Shown piece after piece: positions 1-6,478 of a DNA stretch of 21,302 nucleotides. The DNA lies in NCBI GenBank assembly GCA_900546175.1, contig URBX01000011.1, forward strand, positions 1 to 21,302, written 5' to 3'. Below the pieces are notes generated by a model. The model did no database searches. It was given only the letters and a program-made list of their open reading frames with translations, and was not told where the DNA came from. This DNA is from an uncultured Eggerthella sp. GTDB lineage: Bacteria; Actinomycetota; Coriobacteriia; Coriobacteriales; Eggerthellaceae. The translations under genes were made by a program, and so were the position numbers. Within the stretch, counting starts at the first letter, position 1, and every line of letters starts with the position of its first letter.

Positions 1-1
1 G

Positions 2-106
2 AGGATAGGACGTTCTGCTCATACAGGGCATTTCTTTTTTGTTGTTGCTTTATTTGCTTTCCCCTGTATTGTTGCTCTGTTTTTGATGAGAGCTTCAATA
101 CGGTGA
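2..106 (+). CDS. C-terminal end of a probable membrane protein (partial)
   Basis: The frame starting at base 2 is open up to a TGA at 104-106 and gives about 34 residues. They begin with a polar stretch (RIGRSAHTGH), run through about 20 hydrophobic residues (FFFVVALFAFPCIVALFLM) and end in RASIR. That is the look of a last transmembrane helix with a short positively charged cytoplasmic tail, as in many transporters. The start lies outside the window. Frame 1 and the opposite strand are also open here, so the frame choice rests on the hydrophobic pattern alone. I cannot name the family. Confidence 0.5.
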   Translation, partial: RIGRSAHTGHFFFVVALFAFPCIVALFLMRASIR

Positions 107-378
107 AAATATTATTCTTCCTCAGTGGACTCACAACAAGGCTATCCAGAAAGCGGGAGAAGCAGAGTAATCCCCTAAGAGCGTAAAGAATATCTCCTTA
201 CATTAAAAATAGTATGAAATAGAACGTGTTCTTAGCACCTTTTCAGGCCTCTTTTAATCTTTTAGCAGTTCATGGTCGCATAATGAGTTCTCTCGGTTTT
301 AATTGGCTGGTATTCGTTGAGTTTATTTTTTGTCTTTAAGGTTCAGAAAAGTATTTTAAAAAAATCTAAAAAAAAGAC
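107..378. other. AT-rich intergenic region with no recognised gene
   Basis: No convincing coding frame with a start and ribosome binding site is visible on either strand. The right part is rich in A and T runs and leads into the tRNA-Val promoter. No clear terminator follows the upstream membrane-protein fragment. A short 5-bp-arm palindrome lies at 221-232 and I give it no function. Confidence 0.5.
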
Positions 379-406
379 TTGCAAACATTTTTGATTAGGG
401 TAATAT
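379..406 (+). promoter_or_regulatory. tRNA-Val promoter
   Basis: TTGCAA at 379-384 serves as the -35 box and TAATAT at 401-406 as the -10 box, 16 bp apart. The expected start of transcription is near 413, a few bases before the tRNA. The tRNA-Asn gene at the other end of the window has the same -35 box and the same spacer length. Confidence 0.75.
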
Positions 407-420
407 TATCTACGCACTAA

Positions 421-495
421 GGGCGATTGGCGCAGCGGGAGCGCAGGTGCCTTACAAGCACAAGGTCACAGGTTCAAATCCTGTATCGCCCACCA
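421..495 (+). tRNA. tRNA-Val (anticodon TAC)
   Basis: A full cloverleaf can be drawn. The acceptor stem pairs 421-427 with 485-491. The D stem is GCGC 430-433 with GCGC 441-444. The anticodon stem is 446-450 with 458-462, and loop CTTACAA holds TAC at 453-455. The T arm is ACAGG-TTCAAAT-CCTGT at 468-484. The discriminator base is A, and CCA is encoded at 493-495. The outer pair of the anticodon stem is a G-A mismatch. TAC reads valine codons GUA and GUG. Confidence 0.95.
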
Positions 496-502
496 TATTT
501 TC

Positions 503-530
503 CAGGCCGGTTTTACCGGCCTGTTTTTTT
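503..530 (+). terminator. Rho-independent terminator after tRNA-Val
   Basis: A perfect 9-bp stem (CAGGCCGGT at 503-511 with ACCGGCCTG at 515-523) closes a 3-base loop and is followed by seven T residues at 524-530. It starts 8 bases after the encoded CCA. Confidence 0.95.
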
Positions 531-536
531 GTATAG

Positions 537-557
537 GGGTGCTTTCTGTATGCACCC
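537..557. terminator. Hairpin between convergent tRNA-Val and amidohydrolase genes
   Basis: GGGTGC at 537-542 pairs with GCACCC at 552-557 around a 9-base loop. It lies 27 bases past the minus-strand amidohydrolase stop codon. No clear T run follows on either strand, so it is at best a weak or factor-assisted terminator for the minus-strand gene. Confidence 0.35.
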
Positions 558-584
558 TCTCTTAATGCAACTTTGACTGATTAA

Positions 585-1823
585 TTAATGACGTATTGGC
601 TGATTTATGCAATTAACGGCGTATTGTGCTGCAACCATTGATCCTTTAAGAAGAACGCTTTCGTCAATAGTGTAATATTCGGAATGCTGAGGATGGATTG
701 CGCCTATTTCAGGATTACGCGTTCCTAAGAAAGCAAATACGCCAGGAACAAATTTGAGGTATTCCGAAAAGTCTTCGCCTGCTAGGGTTCCTTCATATTT
801 TGCAAGCGCTTCAGGTCCAAGGATTTGGACAATAGCCTGTTCTCCCTTTTGAGCACATTCGTAATTATTGGAAAGGCCAGGATTTCCATACGTAAACTCG
901 AATGTGGCTTGTGCATGGAATGCGGTGGTAATACGCTGAACAATGCGTCCGATGCGATCTTCAATCTCTTCACGCATTTCAGTGCTCCATGTGCGAACAG
1001 TTCCTTCAAGAACTGCAGATCCTGCCATGATGTTACGTGCTTTTCCGCTAGTAAAGGTGCCAATAGTAACAACTATTGGTTCAAATGGGGAGGCATCACG
1101 GCTTACAAGGATTTGAAGCGCAGTAACAAGTTCGGCACCAACCACAAGAGCATCTACCCCTTTATGAGGCATTGATCCATGTGCGCTTACGCCCGTTACT
1201 TCAATTTTAAACCAGTCGGTGTTAGCCATTCGTCGTCCTGGTTCACAAGAAATGGTGCCCGCATCGATTTCGCTCCAAATATGGGCGCCATAAATACTGT
1301 CAACACCATCGAGTGCTCCTGCTTTAATCATTTGTTTGGCGCCAAGAGAACACTCTTCGGCAGGCTGAAAGATGATGCGAACTTCGCCTTTAAGGTGTTC
1401 TTTGATTGAAGAAAGAATGCGCGCAGCGCCAAGCATCATGGCAATGTGGGCATCGTGGCCACAGGCATGCATTACGCCTTCGTTTCGGCTTTTGTACTCA
1501 AAATCAGTTTTTTCTTCGATAGGAAGCGCATCAATGTCGGTTCGAAGCGCAATTCGGTACGCAGGATTTCCCTCCTGGTCATAGGCGCCAGGAGCTTCAC
1601 CTTTAATAGTTGCGATAATTCCTGTCTCTGTAACTCGTTTATAGTCAATGCCAAAAGAATCAAGATAGTTACAGATCATTTCAGAAGTGCGATACTCCTC
1701 AGTGCTTACTTCAGGATACTGATGAAAAGCACGTCGGTATGAAATAATATCTTGTTCAATATGAGAGCCAATCTCCTTAATCTGTTCAGAGATATCAAGT
1801 ACTGGCTGTTTTGTAGTATTCAT
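585..1823 (-). CDS. M20D family amidohydrolase (N-acyl amino acid / hippurate hydrolase-like metallopeptidase)
   Basis: The protein has 412 residues, the usual length of bacterial M20D amidohydrolases, which hydrolyse the amide bond of N-acyl amino acids or similar conjugates with a two-metal centre in the cytoplasm. The metal-binding motif MHACGHDAH is at about residues 118-126, followed by QPAEEC with the catalytic and metal-binding acidic residues (about 153-158), GAHIW (about 179-183), and AHGSMPHKGVD, the dimerisation-domain signature. The C-terminal HPQHSEYYTIDE supplies the last metal-ligand region. An ATG five codons upstream (1838) is in frame. I chose 1823 because AAGGA lies 5 bases before it and the upstream ATG has no good ribosome binding site. 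The exact substrate cannot be told: hippurate, acetyl-amino acids, N-acetyl-diaminopimelate and aminobenzoyl conjugates all occur in the family. There is no signal peptide. Confidence 0.93.
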   Translation of the reverse strand: MNTTKQPVLDISEQIKEIGSHIEQDIISYRRAFHQYPEVSTEEYRTSEMICNYLDSFGIDYKRVTETGIIATIKGEAPGAYDQEGNPAYRIALRTDIDALPIEEKTDFEYKSRNEGVMHACGHDAHIAMMLGAARILSSIKEHLKGEVRIIFQPAEECSLGAKQMIKAGALDGVDSIYGAHIWSEIDAGTISCEPGRRMANTDWFKIEVTGVSAHGSMPHKGVDALVVGAELVTALQILVSRDASPFEPIVVTIGTFTSGKARNIMAGSAVLEGTVRTWSTEMREEIEDRIGRIVQRITTAFHAQATFEFTYGNPGLSNNYECAQKGEQAIVQILGPEALAKYEGTLAGEDFSEYLKFVPGVFAFLGTRNPEIGAIHPQHSEYYTIDESVLLKGSMVAAQYAVNCINQPIRH

Positions 1824-1828
1824 GATAG

Positions 1829-1833
1829 TCCTT
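1829..1833 (-). promoter_or_regulatory. Ribosome binding site that sets the amidohydrolase start
   Basis: AAGGA on the minus strand sits 5 bases before the ATG at 1823. It lies inside the longer reading frame that begins at 1838, which argues for the shorter form. Confidence 0.6.
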
Positions 1834-2047
1834 ACCATTATGTAATAAATGTATGGTAGCTCACAAAAAGGTGTCGATTCTTTACCATTCGATAAAAAAT
1901 TTCAGGGGCGTTTTGTGTTACTCCATGTACTATTCTTATCCTCCTCTTATGAAACTATCAAGAAAATGAGAGAAGAATTAAACAAGAAAAATAAAATGCT
2001 GGATATATGTCTGATTTGCAAGGCGAGTGGCGAACGAAAAGGCCTCG

Positions 2048-2063
2048 AAGCGTTTAACCGCTT
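2048..2063 (-). terminator. Weak hairpin after the phosphatase gene
   Basis: AAGCG and CGCTT form a 5-bp stem with a 6-base loop just past the phosphatase stop codon. On the minus strand a short TTTT run follows about 7 bases later. The stem is short, so it may not terminate well. Confidence 0.25.
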
Positions 2064-2075
2064 GCGTAACTAGTG

Positions 2076-2534
2076 TTACAACCCAAGATAATTGAGAAAT
2101 CCATTACAGCCTGAATTGATGTCATCGAAGGTGGTGTCAAAATCTCCGGTATACCAAGGATCGGCAACATCTTTTTCTGAGGAAGAAAACTCTAAAAGCT
2201 TATAAATCTTATTATGAGAATCTCTGCCAAGAATACGTTTCATATTTCTAATATTGGCACTATCCATTCCAATGAAATAGTCCCATTGGGTAGCGTCTTT
2301 TGATCTTAGCTGTCGCGCTGTATGATGCCCACAAGGAATACCTTGTTCGTTTAGCACCTGGCGAGTGCCCGGATGGACGTCATTTCCAATTTCTTCTTGG
2401 GAAGTTGCTGCAGAATCAATAACGAAGAGGTGCGAGAGACCTTTTTTATTAACCTTGTCTTGCAGAACGTATTGAGCCATGGTGCTGCGACAGATATTGC
2501 CGTGGCAAACAAAAAGAACGCGGATTTGTTTCAT
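2076..2534 (-). CDS. Low-molecular-weight protein tyrosine phosphatase
   Basis: The 152-residue protein begins with the family's P-loop: CHGNICRS at residues 10-17 is the C-x5-R-S active site, with Cys10 as nucleophile and Arg16 binding phosphate. The general-acid loop is DPWYTGDFD, starting at Asp125. Length and order match single-domain LMW-PTPs, soluble cytoplasmic enzymes that remove phosphate from tyrosine in proteins, often bacterial tyrosine kinases or host targets. The DPWY acid loop without a second tyrosine resembles the eukaryote-like class of these enzymes. The start at 2534 is preceded by an AAGG-type site. The gene follows the exporter gene by 56 bp on the same strand without a clear terminator between, so the two are probably co-transcribed. 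No tyrosine kinase gene is nearby, so its target is unknown. Confidence 0.95.
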   Translation of the reverse strand: MKQIRVLFVCHGNICRSTMAQYVLQDKVNKKGLSHLFVIDSAATSQEEIGNDVHPGTRQVLNEQGIPCGHHTARQLRSKDATQWDYFIGMDSANIRNMKRILGRDSHNKIYKLLEFSSSEKDVADPWYTGDFDTTFDDINSGCNGFLNYLGL

Positions 2535-2590
2535 AGGAACCTTTTCTTATGGAATCGAAGGGAAATAATGTTGCAAAACAAGATTGTGTT

Positions 2591-3787
2591 TCAATTGTTT
2601 TTAGCGGCTTTTCTTAAGGCGAAAAACCCAAGTGAAACAATAAGGCATACGAGCATAATAACGCAAATACCTATAACGTAGTTTGGCCAGAACTCGAAGG
2701 TAGCGAAGACGGTAGCGAAGGATGTTACAAAACTATAGAAGAAGTTTGACAAGGAAGAAGCGGTTCCTGCTAGGTAGTCGGGTTGGTCCAAAAGTTCAAC
2801 AAACGAAAGTGGTCGAATGATTCCTTCGGCAAGAAGGTAGGGTATTAGAGAAAGCGTCATGAGAAGAGGACTTACTGTTCCTAAGATAAAAAGAGAAACG
2901 CAGCTTATGCCAAAAAGGATAAAACAGCCTTTTAGTATGGTGTGAGCAGAGAGTGTTTTGTTTGCCTTGAGATAAACGTAGGGCGCAATAATTGAAACCA
3001 GGCATATAACAAGATAAACAACGCAATATTCAAGATAACTAACAGCAAAAAAATCAAGACAAAGGTACGAGATGACTGCCAAGATTGCAAAGTAAGGGAT
3101 TCCTGCTAAGCCAAGAATTGCGCATAAGCTTAAAAATGATTTCTTTTTAAGGAGTGTTTTTGAGTCTAAAATCATGTCAACAAAAAGAGATTTTTGTTTT
3201 GTGATTGATCCTTTGGTTTCTGATATGAGACAGGACAATGCAACGGAAAGTAATCCTGCTCCCGTCAAAAACGCAAATACTGCTCGCCAATCAAAAAAAC
3301 TCACCATAAAAGAACCAAGAAAGGGAGCAATTGCGGGTCCAATAATGGCAAGCGATTGAAAAATTGTCATAGCGGTATTCATGCTATCGCCTGAGTACGC
3401 ATCTTTGATAATTACCGTTTCAAGAGCGATTACGCCACCCATACCCCAGGCTTCAATCATACGAAAAACAATAAGCCATTCGATAGTAGGTGAAAGAGCG
3501 CATCCGGCCGACCCCACAGAAAAGAGAACGCAACAGAGAACCAAGGAAGATTTTCTTCCAATTCGATCACTAATCGGACCCATAAAAATAACAGCAATTG
3601 CGCTTATCAGAAGAAAGAGAAAAAGGGTCATATTGAGATAACTAACCGAAACGCCAAATGATTTCTGCATGCTTGGCAGGGTTGGTAGATACATATCAAT
3701 GGCAAAAATGAGAAGAAGATCGATGAGCAGCAAACAGGCTAAAAAAGATTTTGGACCAAAATATTTTTGCGGTTTTGCGAGCTGCAT
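2591..3787 (-). CDS. MFS drug exporter, Bcr/CflA type
   Basis: The 398-residue protein is hydrophobic throughout, with about 12 predicted transmembrane helices. After helix 1 comes DMYLPTLPSM (residues 31-40), a hallmark of the Bcr/CflA subfamily of major facilitator drug:proton antiporters. MGPISDRIGRKS (about 69-80) is the MFS motif A between helices 2 and 3. It would export small hydrophobic compounds across the cytoplasmic membrane using the proton gradient; bicyclomycin and chloramphenicol are known substrates of relatives, but nothing here fixes the substrate. GAGGGG lies 7 bases before the ATG at 3787. The gene is divergent from the YhgE pair and shares the 3788-4126 region with it, so the inverted repeat there could control both. 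Confidence 0.92.
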   Translation of the reverse strand: MQLAKPQKYFGPKSFLACLLLIDLLLIFAIDMYLPTLPSMQKSFGVSVSYLNMTLFLFLLISAIAVIFMGPISDRIGRKSSLVLCCVLFSVGSAGCALSPTIEWLIVFRMIEAWGMGGVIALETVIIKDAYSGDSMNTAMTIFQSLAIIGPAIAPFLGSFMVSFFDWRAVFAFLTGAGLLSVALSCLISETKGSITKQKSLFVDMILDSKTLLKKKSFLSLCAILGLAGIPYFAILAVISYLCLDFFAVSYLEYCVVYLVICLVSIIAPYVYLKANKTLSAHTILKGCFILFGISCVSLFILGTVSPLLMTLSLIPYLLAEGIIRPLSFVELLDQPDYLAGTASSLSNFFYSFVTSFATVFATFEFWPNYVIGICVIMLVCLIVSLGFFALRKAAKNN

Positions 3788-3944
3788 AACATTGCCCCTC
3801 AGCGGTTTGGTTTAAGTCGGTTAAAAAAGTGCTTATTTCAACCAGTTCATTCTAGTCTACTTGTTCTTATGTTGAAAAAAAGAAATACTCTTATCAAAAT
3901 AAGCTCTAGCGCATAAAGAAACACATTCTTACGGACGAAATAAT

Positions 3945-3970
3945 TTAAACAAACTTCTTTATTTGTTTAA
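3945..3970. promoter_or_regulatory. Operator-like perfect inverted repeat
   Basis: TTAAACAAA (3945-3953) and TTTGTTTAA (3962-3970) are exact reverse complements separated by 8 bases. Size and symmetry fit the binding site of a dimeric repressor such as a TetR- or MarR-type protein. No such regulator is encoded in the window. It could instead be a weak hairpin, but no T run follows. Confidence 0.5.
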
Positions 3971-4062
3971 TAGGATAAGAAAAACCTGTGGGAGTTTGGG
4001 TGTTTTCGAAGAAATGTATCACTGTAAAGGTAATACGATTATAGGTTTATTTACCAGGAGAA

Positions 4063-4101
4063 GTTCTCTAAGCTTACTCAACAAAGTTTATTGAGGAGAA
4101 C
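4063..4101 (+). promoter_or_regulatory. Leader hairpin upstream of the first YhgE gene
   Basis: GTTCTC (4063-4068) pairs with GAGAAC (4096-4101), and CTCAA (4077-4081) with TTGAG (4091-4095). An unpaired 8-base bulge on the left side separates the two helices. It ends 13 bases before the AAAGGAGG ribosome binding site, so it may stabilise the mRNA or affect translation. This rests on pairing alone. Confidence 0.35.
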
Positions 4102-4126
4102 ACGGGGCTAAAAGAAAGGAGGAAGA

Positions 4127-6478
4127 ATGGGTAACATCGTAAAACTGCTTAAGCGTGATTTAGTAAGACTTATTAAAGCCCCTGCTGCACTGGTAGTTGT
4201 ATTTGCGTTGCTTATTCTTCCTTCTGTTTATACCTGGTATAACGTTCTTGGCTTTTGGGACCCTTATGAAAACACGGGTAATGTTCGTGTTGCAGTTGTA
4301 AATCAAGACAAGGGAGCTTTTGCCGAACAGGTGGGAGAAATAAACGTTGGCGAAATGGTTGAAGAAGAACTTCGCCAAAATAACCAGCTCGGTTGGTGGT
4401 TTTCTGACTACGATCAGGCAATGGAAGAGCTGGAATCAGGAAAAACCTATGCGGTGTTTATAATTCCCGAAAACTTTTCGCAAGAAATGACAGGAGCGCT
4501 TTCAGGAACTTATGAGAAGTCTATCATTAAATACTATGTGAACGAAAAGGCTGGTCCTGTTTCTCCTAAAATAACCGATGCAGGAAGCAGTACGTTAGAG
4601 GAGACAATTAATTCTCGTTTCATTGAAACGGTTTCTAAAGTGCTCCTTGATAAAGTGTGCACAATGGCAAATGATGCTTCTCATTTGATAGACTCGTCCA
4701 CTTCGCAAGCGGTATCAAAAATTTTATCTGCTCAACAAACAATACAAACAATGCAAGGCTCGCTTGAGGAAGCGGTAGGTGCGTGTGACGAACTCCAAAC
4801 CAAGATTTCTGAAATTAATAATGCGCTTGAATTAGCTGATGAGGATTTTGATGAAGCGTCGAAGCAGGCCGAGGTAGTGATTGCTGATATTGAAAGCCTG
4901 CAAGAAAAACTCTCCTTGTTAGCAGGAGAAGTGGCTGACCAGTCAAACCAAAGTGCTCTACTGGCAACCCAGGTACTTGACGACTCTTCTTTGGGAGGTT
5001 ATGAAAAAGCATCGCAAAGTGTTTCTTCTACTCTCGATGCTATTCCGCAAACAGCAAATGAGACCATTTCCGCTATCAATGTTACGATAGGACAATTATC
5101 GCAGGCTTCCCAGTCGGTGAAATATGCACTTCAAGCTGAGCAAATGATTTCGGAAGAAACGAAAAACGCTCTTAAACAGTTATCGGAAGTGGTTACAACT
5201 TCGAAACGTGCTTTTTCTGAAACAGGAGAACTCCTTGGAGGTATCAATTCTGATTTAGAGCGGGTTAAAACTGATCTTTATGCACTTTCAAGCTCCGAGA
5301 ATCTGGTGACCCTTATTAATGACAGCAATATGAATACTGATGCGATTGCTGAGTTTATTGGCTCGCCAACTACGCTTGAAACAGAGAAACTCTACCCATT
5401 CAATAGCTACGGCGCCGCAATGGCTCCTTTGTTTATGAATCTTACTTTCTGGATTGGCGCCTTTATGCTCTTGATTATTATGCGTCAGGAAGTAGATAGC
5501 GAAGGAGTTCCTGGTGTTACGTTGACTCAGCGTTTTTTGGCACGCTATCTTATGTTTGCGGGCTTGGCTGCAATTCAGGCAGTAGTGTGCTGTTTAGGAT
5601 GTATGGCAATTGGAGTTGAAGTGTATTCGCCGCTAGCATTATGTTTTGCCGCAGTAGTGACTTCTTTAACCTTTTTGGCAATCATCTATACGTTGTCGGT
5701 TTTATTCCAGCATGTAGGAAAGGCAATCTGCATCATTCTTATTTTTCTGCAAATTCCTGCTGCTACCGGATTGTATCCAATTGAAATGACCGCACCGTTT
5801 TATCAAATGGTGTATCCAATTCTTCCATTTACCTATGGAATTAATGCAATGCGTGAGGCAATTGCAGGGTTCTATGACATGAATTACGCTATTTGTCTCT
5901 CTATTCTAGGAGTTTACTTAATTACGGCGCTTCTCGTGGGTCTCTTCTTACGTACGCCAATGTCTAATGTGAACCGTATGGTTGCAAAGAAAATTGAAGA
6001 AGGAGGAATGTACAACGGTGAAAGCCTTGATCTTCCTGTTCGACAGTATCGTTCTTCTCAAATTCTGCGCGTGCTTACTAGCAAAGAAGAGTATCGTCGG
6101 GACTTTATAAAACGGTATGTAAGATTCCAAAAATGGTACTCGCGGTTTGGTCTTGTAGCGCTTGGACTGACAGTGCTTATTCCCGTCTTGGCTACGGTGA
6201 TTATGTCCTTTACTAATGGCGAAAAAGTAGTGCTCCTAACTCTGTGGCTACTGTGGATTATTCTCCTGGTGTTTGCTCTTATTCTTATGGAATATTTTGG
6301 ATATCGCTTTGAACGAGAAATGGACTTAGACACCATGAGCAATGACGAGCTTATAAAGCTCTATGCAGCAAGGAATAGAATTCTCGGTTCTCACATTCAT
6401 GCACGTGATGCAGTAGGAGAAATTGAGCGTCGTGATTCGGAATATAGAAAACGCGAAGAAGGTGAAATTGATGAATAA
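4127..6478 (+). CDS. YhgE/Pip family membrane protein 1
   Basis: The 783-residue protein has the YhgE/Pip layout: one N-terminal transmembrane helix (about 19-40), then FWDPYENTGNVRVAVVNQD (43-61), typical of this family, a long extracellular region with helical coiled-coil character (about 180-390), and a C-terminal ABC-2-like block of about five membrane helices (435-607). An extra C-terminal part follows, with a charged stretch (615-670), two more helices (about 675-695 and 701-722) and a charged cytoplasmic tail. Known members include the Lactococcus Pip protein needed for phage infection, and the family is related to the type VII secretion component EsaA; the cellular role is otherwise unclear. 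There is no ATPase partner here. AAAGGAGG ends 4 bases before the ATG. The last 8 bases overlap the next gene, which suggests a hetero-oligomer made in equal amounts. Confidence 0.9.
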   Translation: MGNIVKLLKRDLVRLIKAPAALVVVFALLILPSVYTWYNVLGFWDPYENTGNVRVAVVNQDKGAFAEQVGEINVGEMVEEELRQNNQLGWWFSDYDQAMEELESGKTYAVFIIPENFSQEMTGALSGTYEKSIIKYYVNEKAGPVSPKITDAGSSTLEETINSRFIETVSKVLLDKVCTMANDASHLIDSSTSQAVSKILSAQQTIQTMQGSLEEAVGACDELQTKISEINNALELADEDFDEASKQAEVVIADIESLQEKLSLLAGEVADQSNQSALLATQVLDDSSLGGYEKASQSVSSTLDAIPQTANETISAINVTIGQLSQASQSVKYALQAEQMISEETKNALKQLSEVVTTSKRAFSETGELLGGINSDLERVKTDLYALSSSENLVTLINDSNMNTDAIAEFIGSPTTLETEKLYPFNSYGAAMAPLFMNLTFWIGAFMLLIIMRQEVDSEGVPGVTLTQRFLARYLMFAGLAAIQAVVCCLGCMAIGVEVYSPLALCFAAVVTSLTFLAIIYTLSVLFQHVGKAICIILIFLQIPAATGLYPIEMTAPFYQMVYPILPFTYGINAMREAIAGFYDMNYAICLSILGVYLITALLVGLFLRTPMSNVNRMVAKKIEEGGMYNGESLDLPVRQYRSSQILRVLTSKEEYRRDFIKRYVRFQKWYSRFGLVALGLTVLIPVLATVIMSFTNGEKVVLLTLWLLWIILLVFALILMEYFGYRFEREMDLDTMSNDELIKLYAARNRILGSHIHARDAVGEIERRDSEYRKREEGEIDE

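Larger units (their letters stand above)
3788..4126. other. Divergent intergenic region between exporter and YhgE genes
   Basis: These 339 bases separate two divergently read genes and should hold both promoters. I see an inverted repeat at 3945-3970 and a leader hairpin at 4063-4101, but no promoter pair good enough to call. No coding frame is convincing. Confidence 0.5.

Noticed and set aside
221..232. AGAACGTGTTCT palindrome, like a LexA box
   Set aside because: Gram-positive LexA sites have GAAC-N4-GTTC; here only 2 bases separate the arms, and no gene start is near.
1849..2073. Open frame of 74 codons on the plus strand between the amidohydrolase and phosphatase genes
   Set aside because: No ribosome binding site before its ATG, mixed composition and no recognisable pattern; it lies between minus-strand genes.
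6423..6470. Longer form of YhgE 2 starting at 6423
   Set aside because: The extra 16 residues are charged, fall before the membrane helix and have no ribosome binding site; ATG 6471 has one and couples to the upstream stop.
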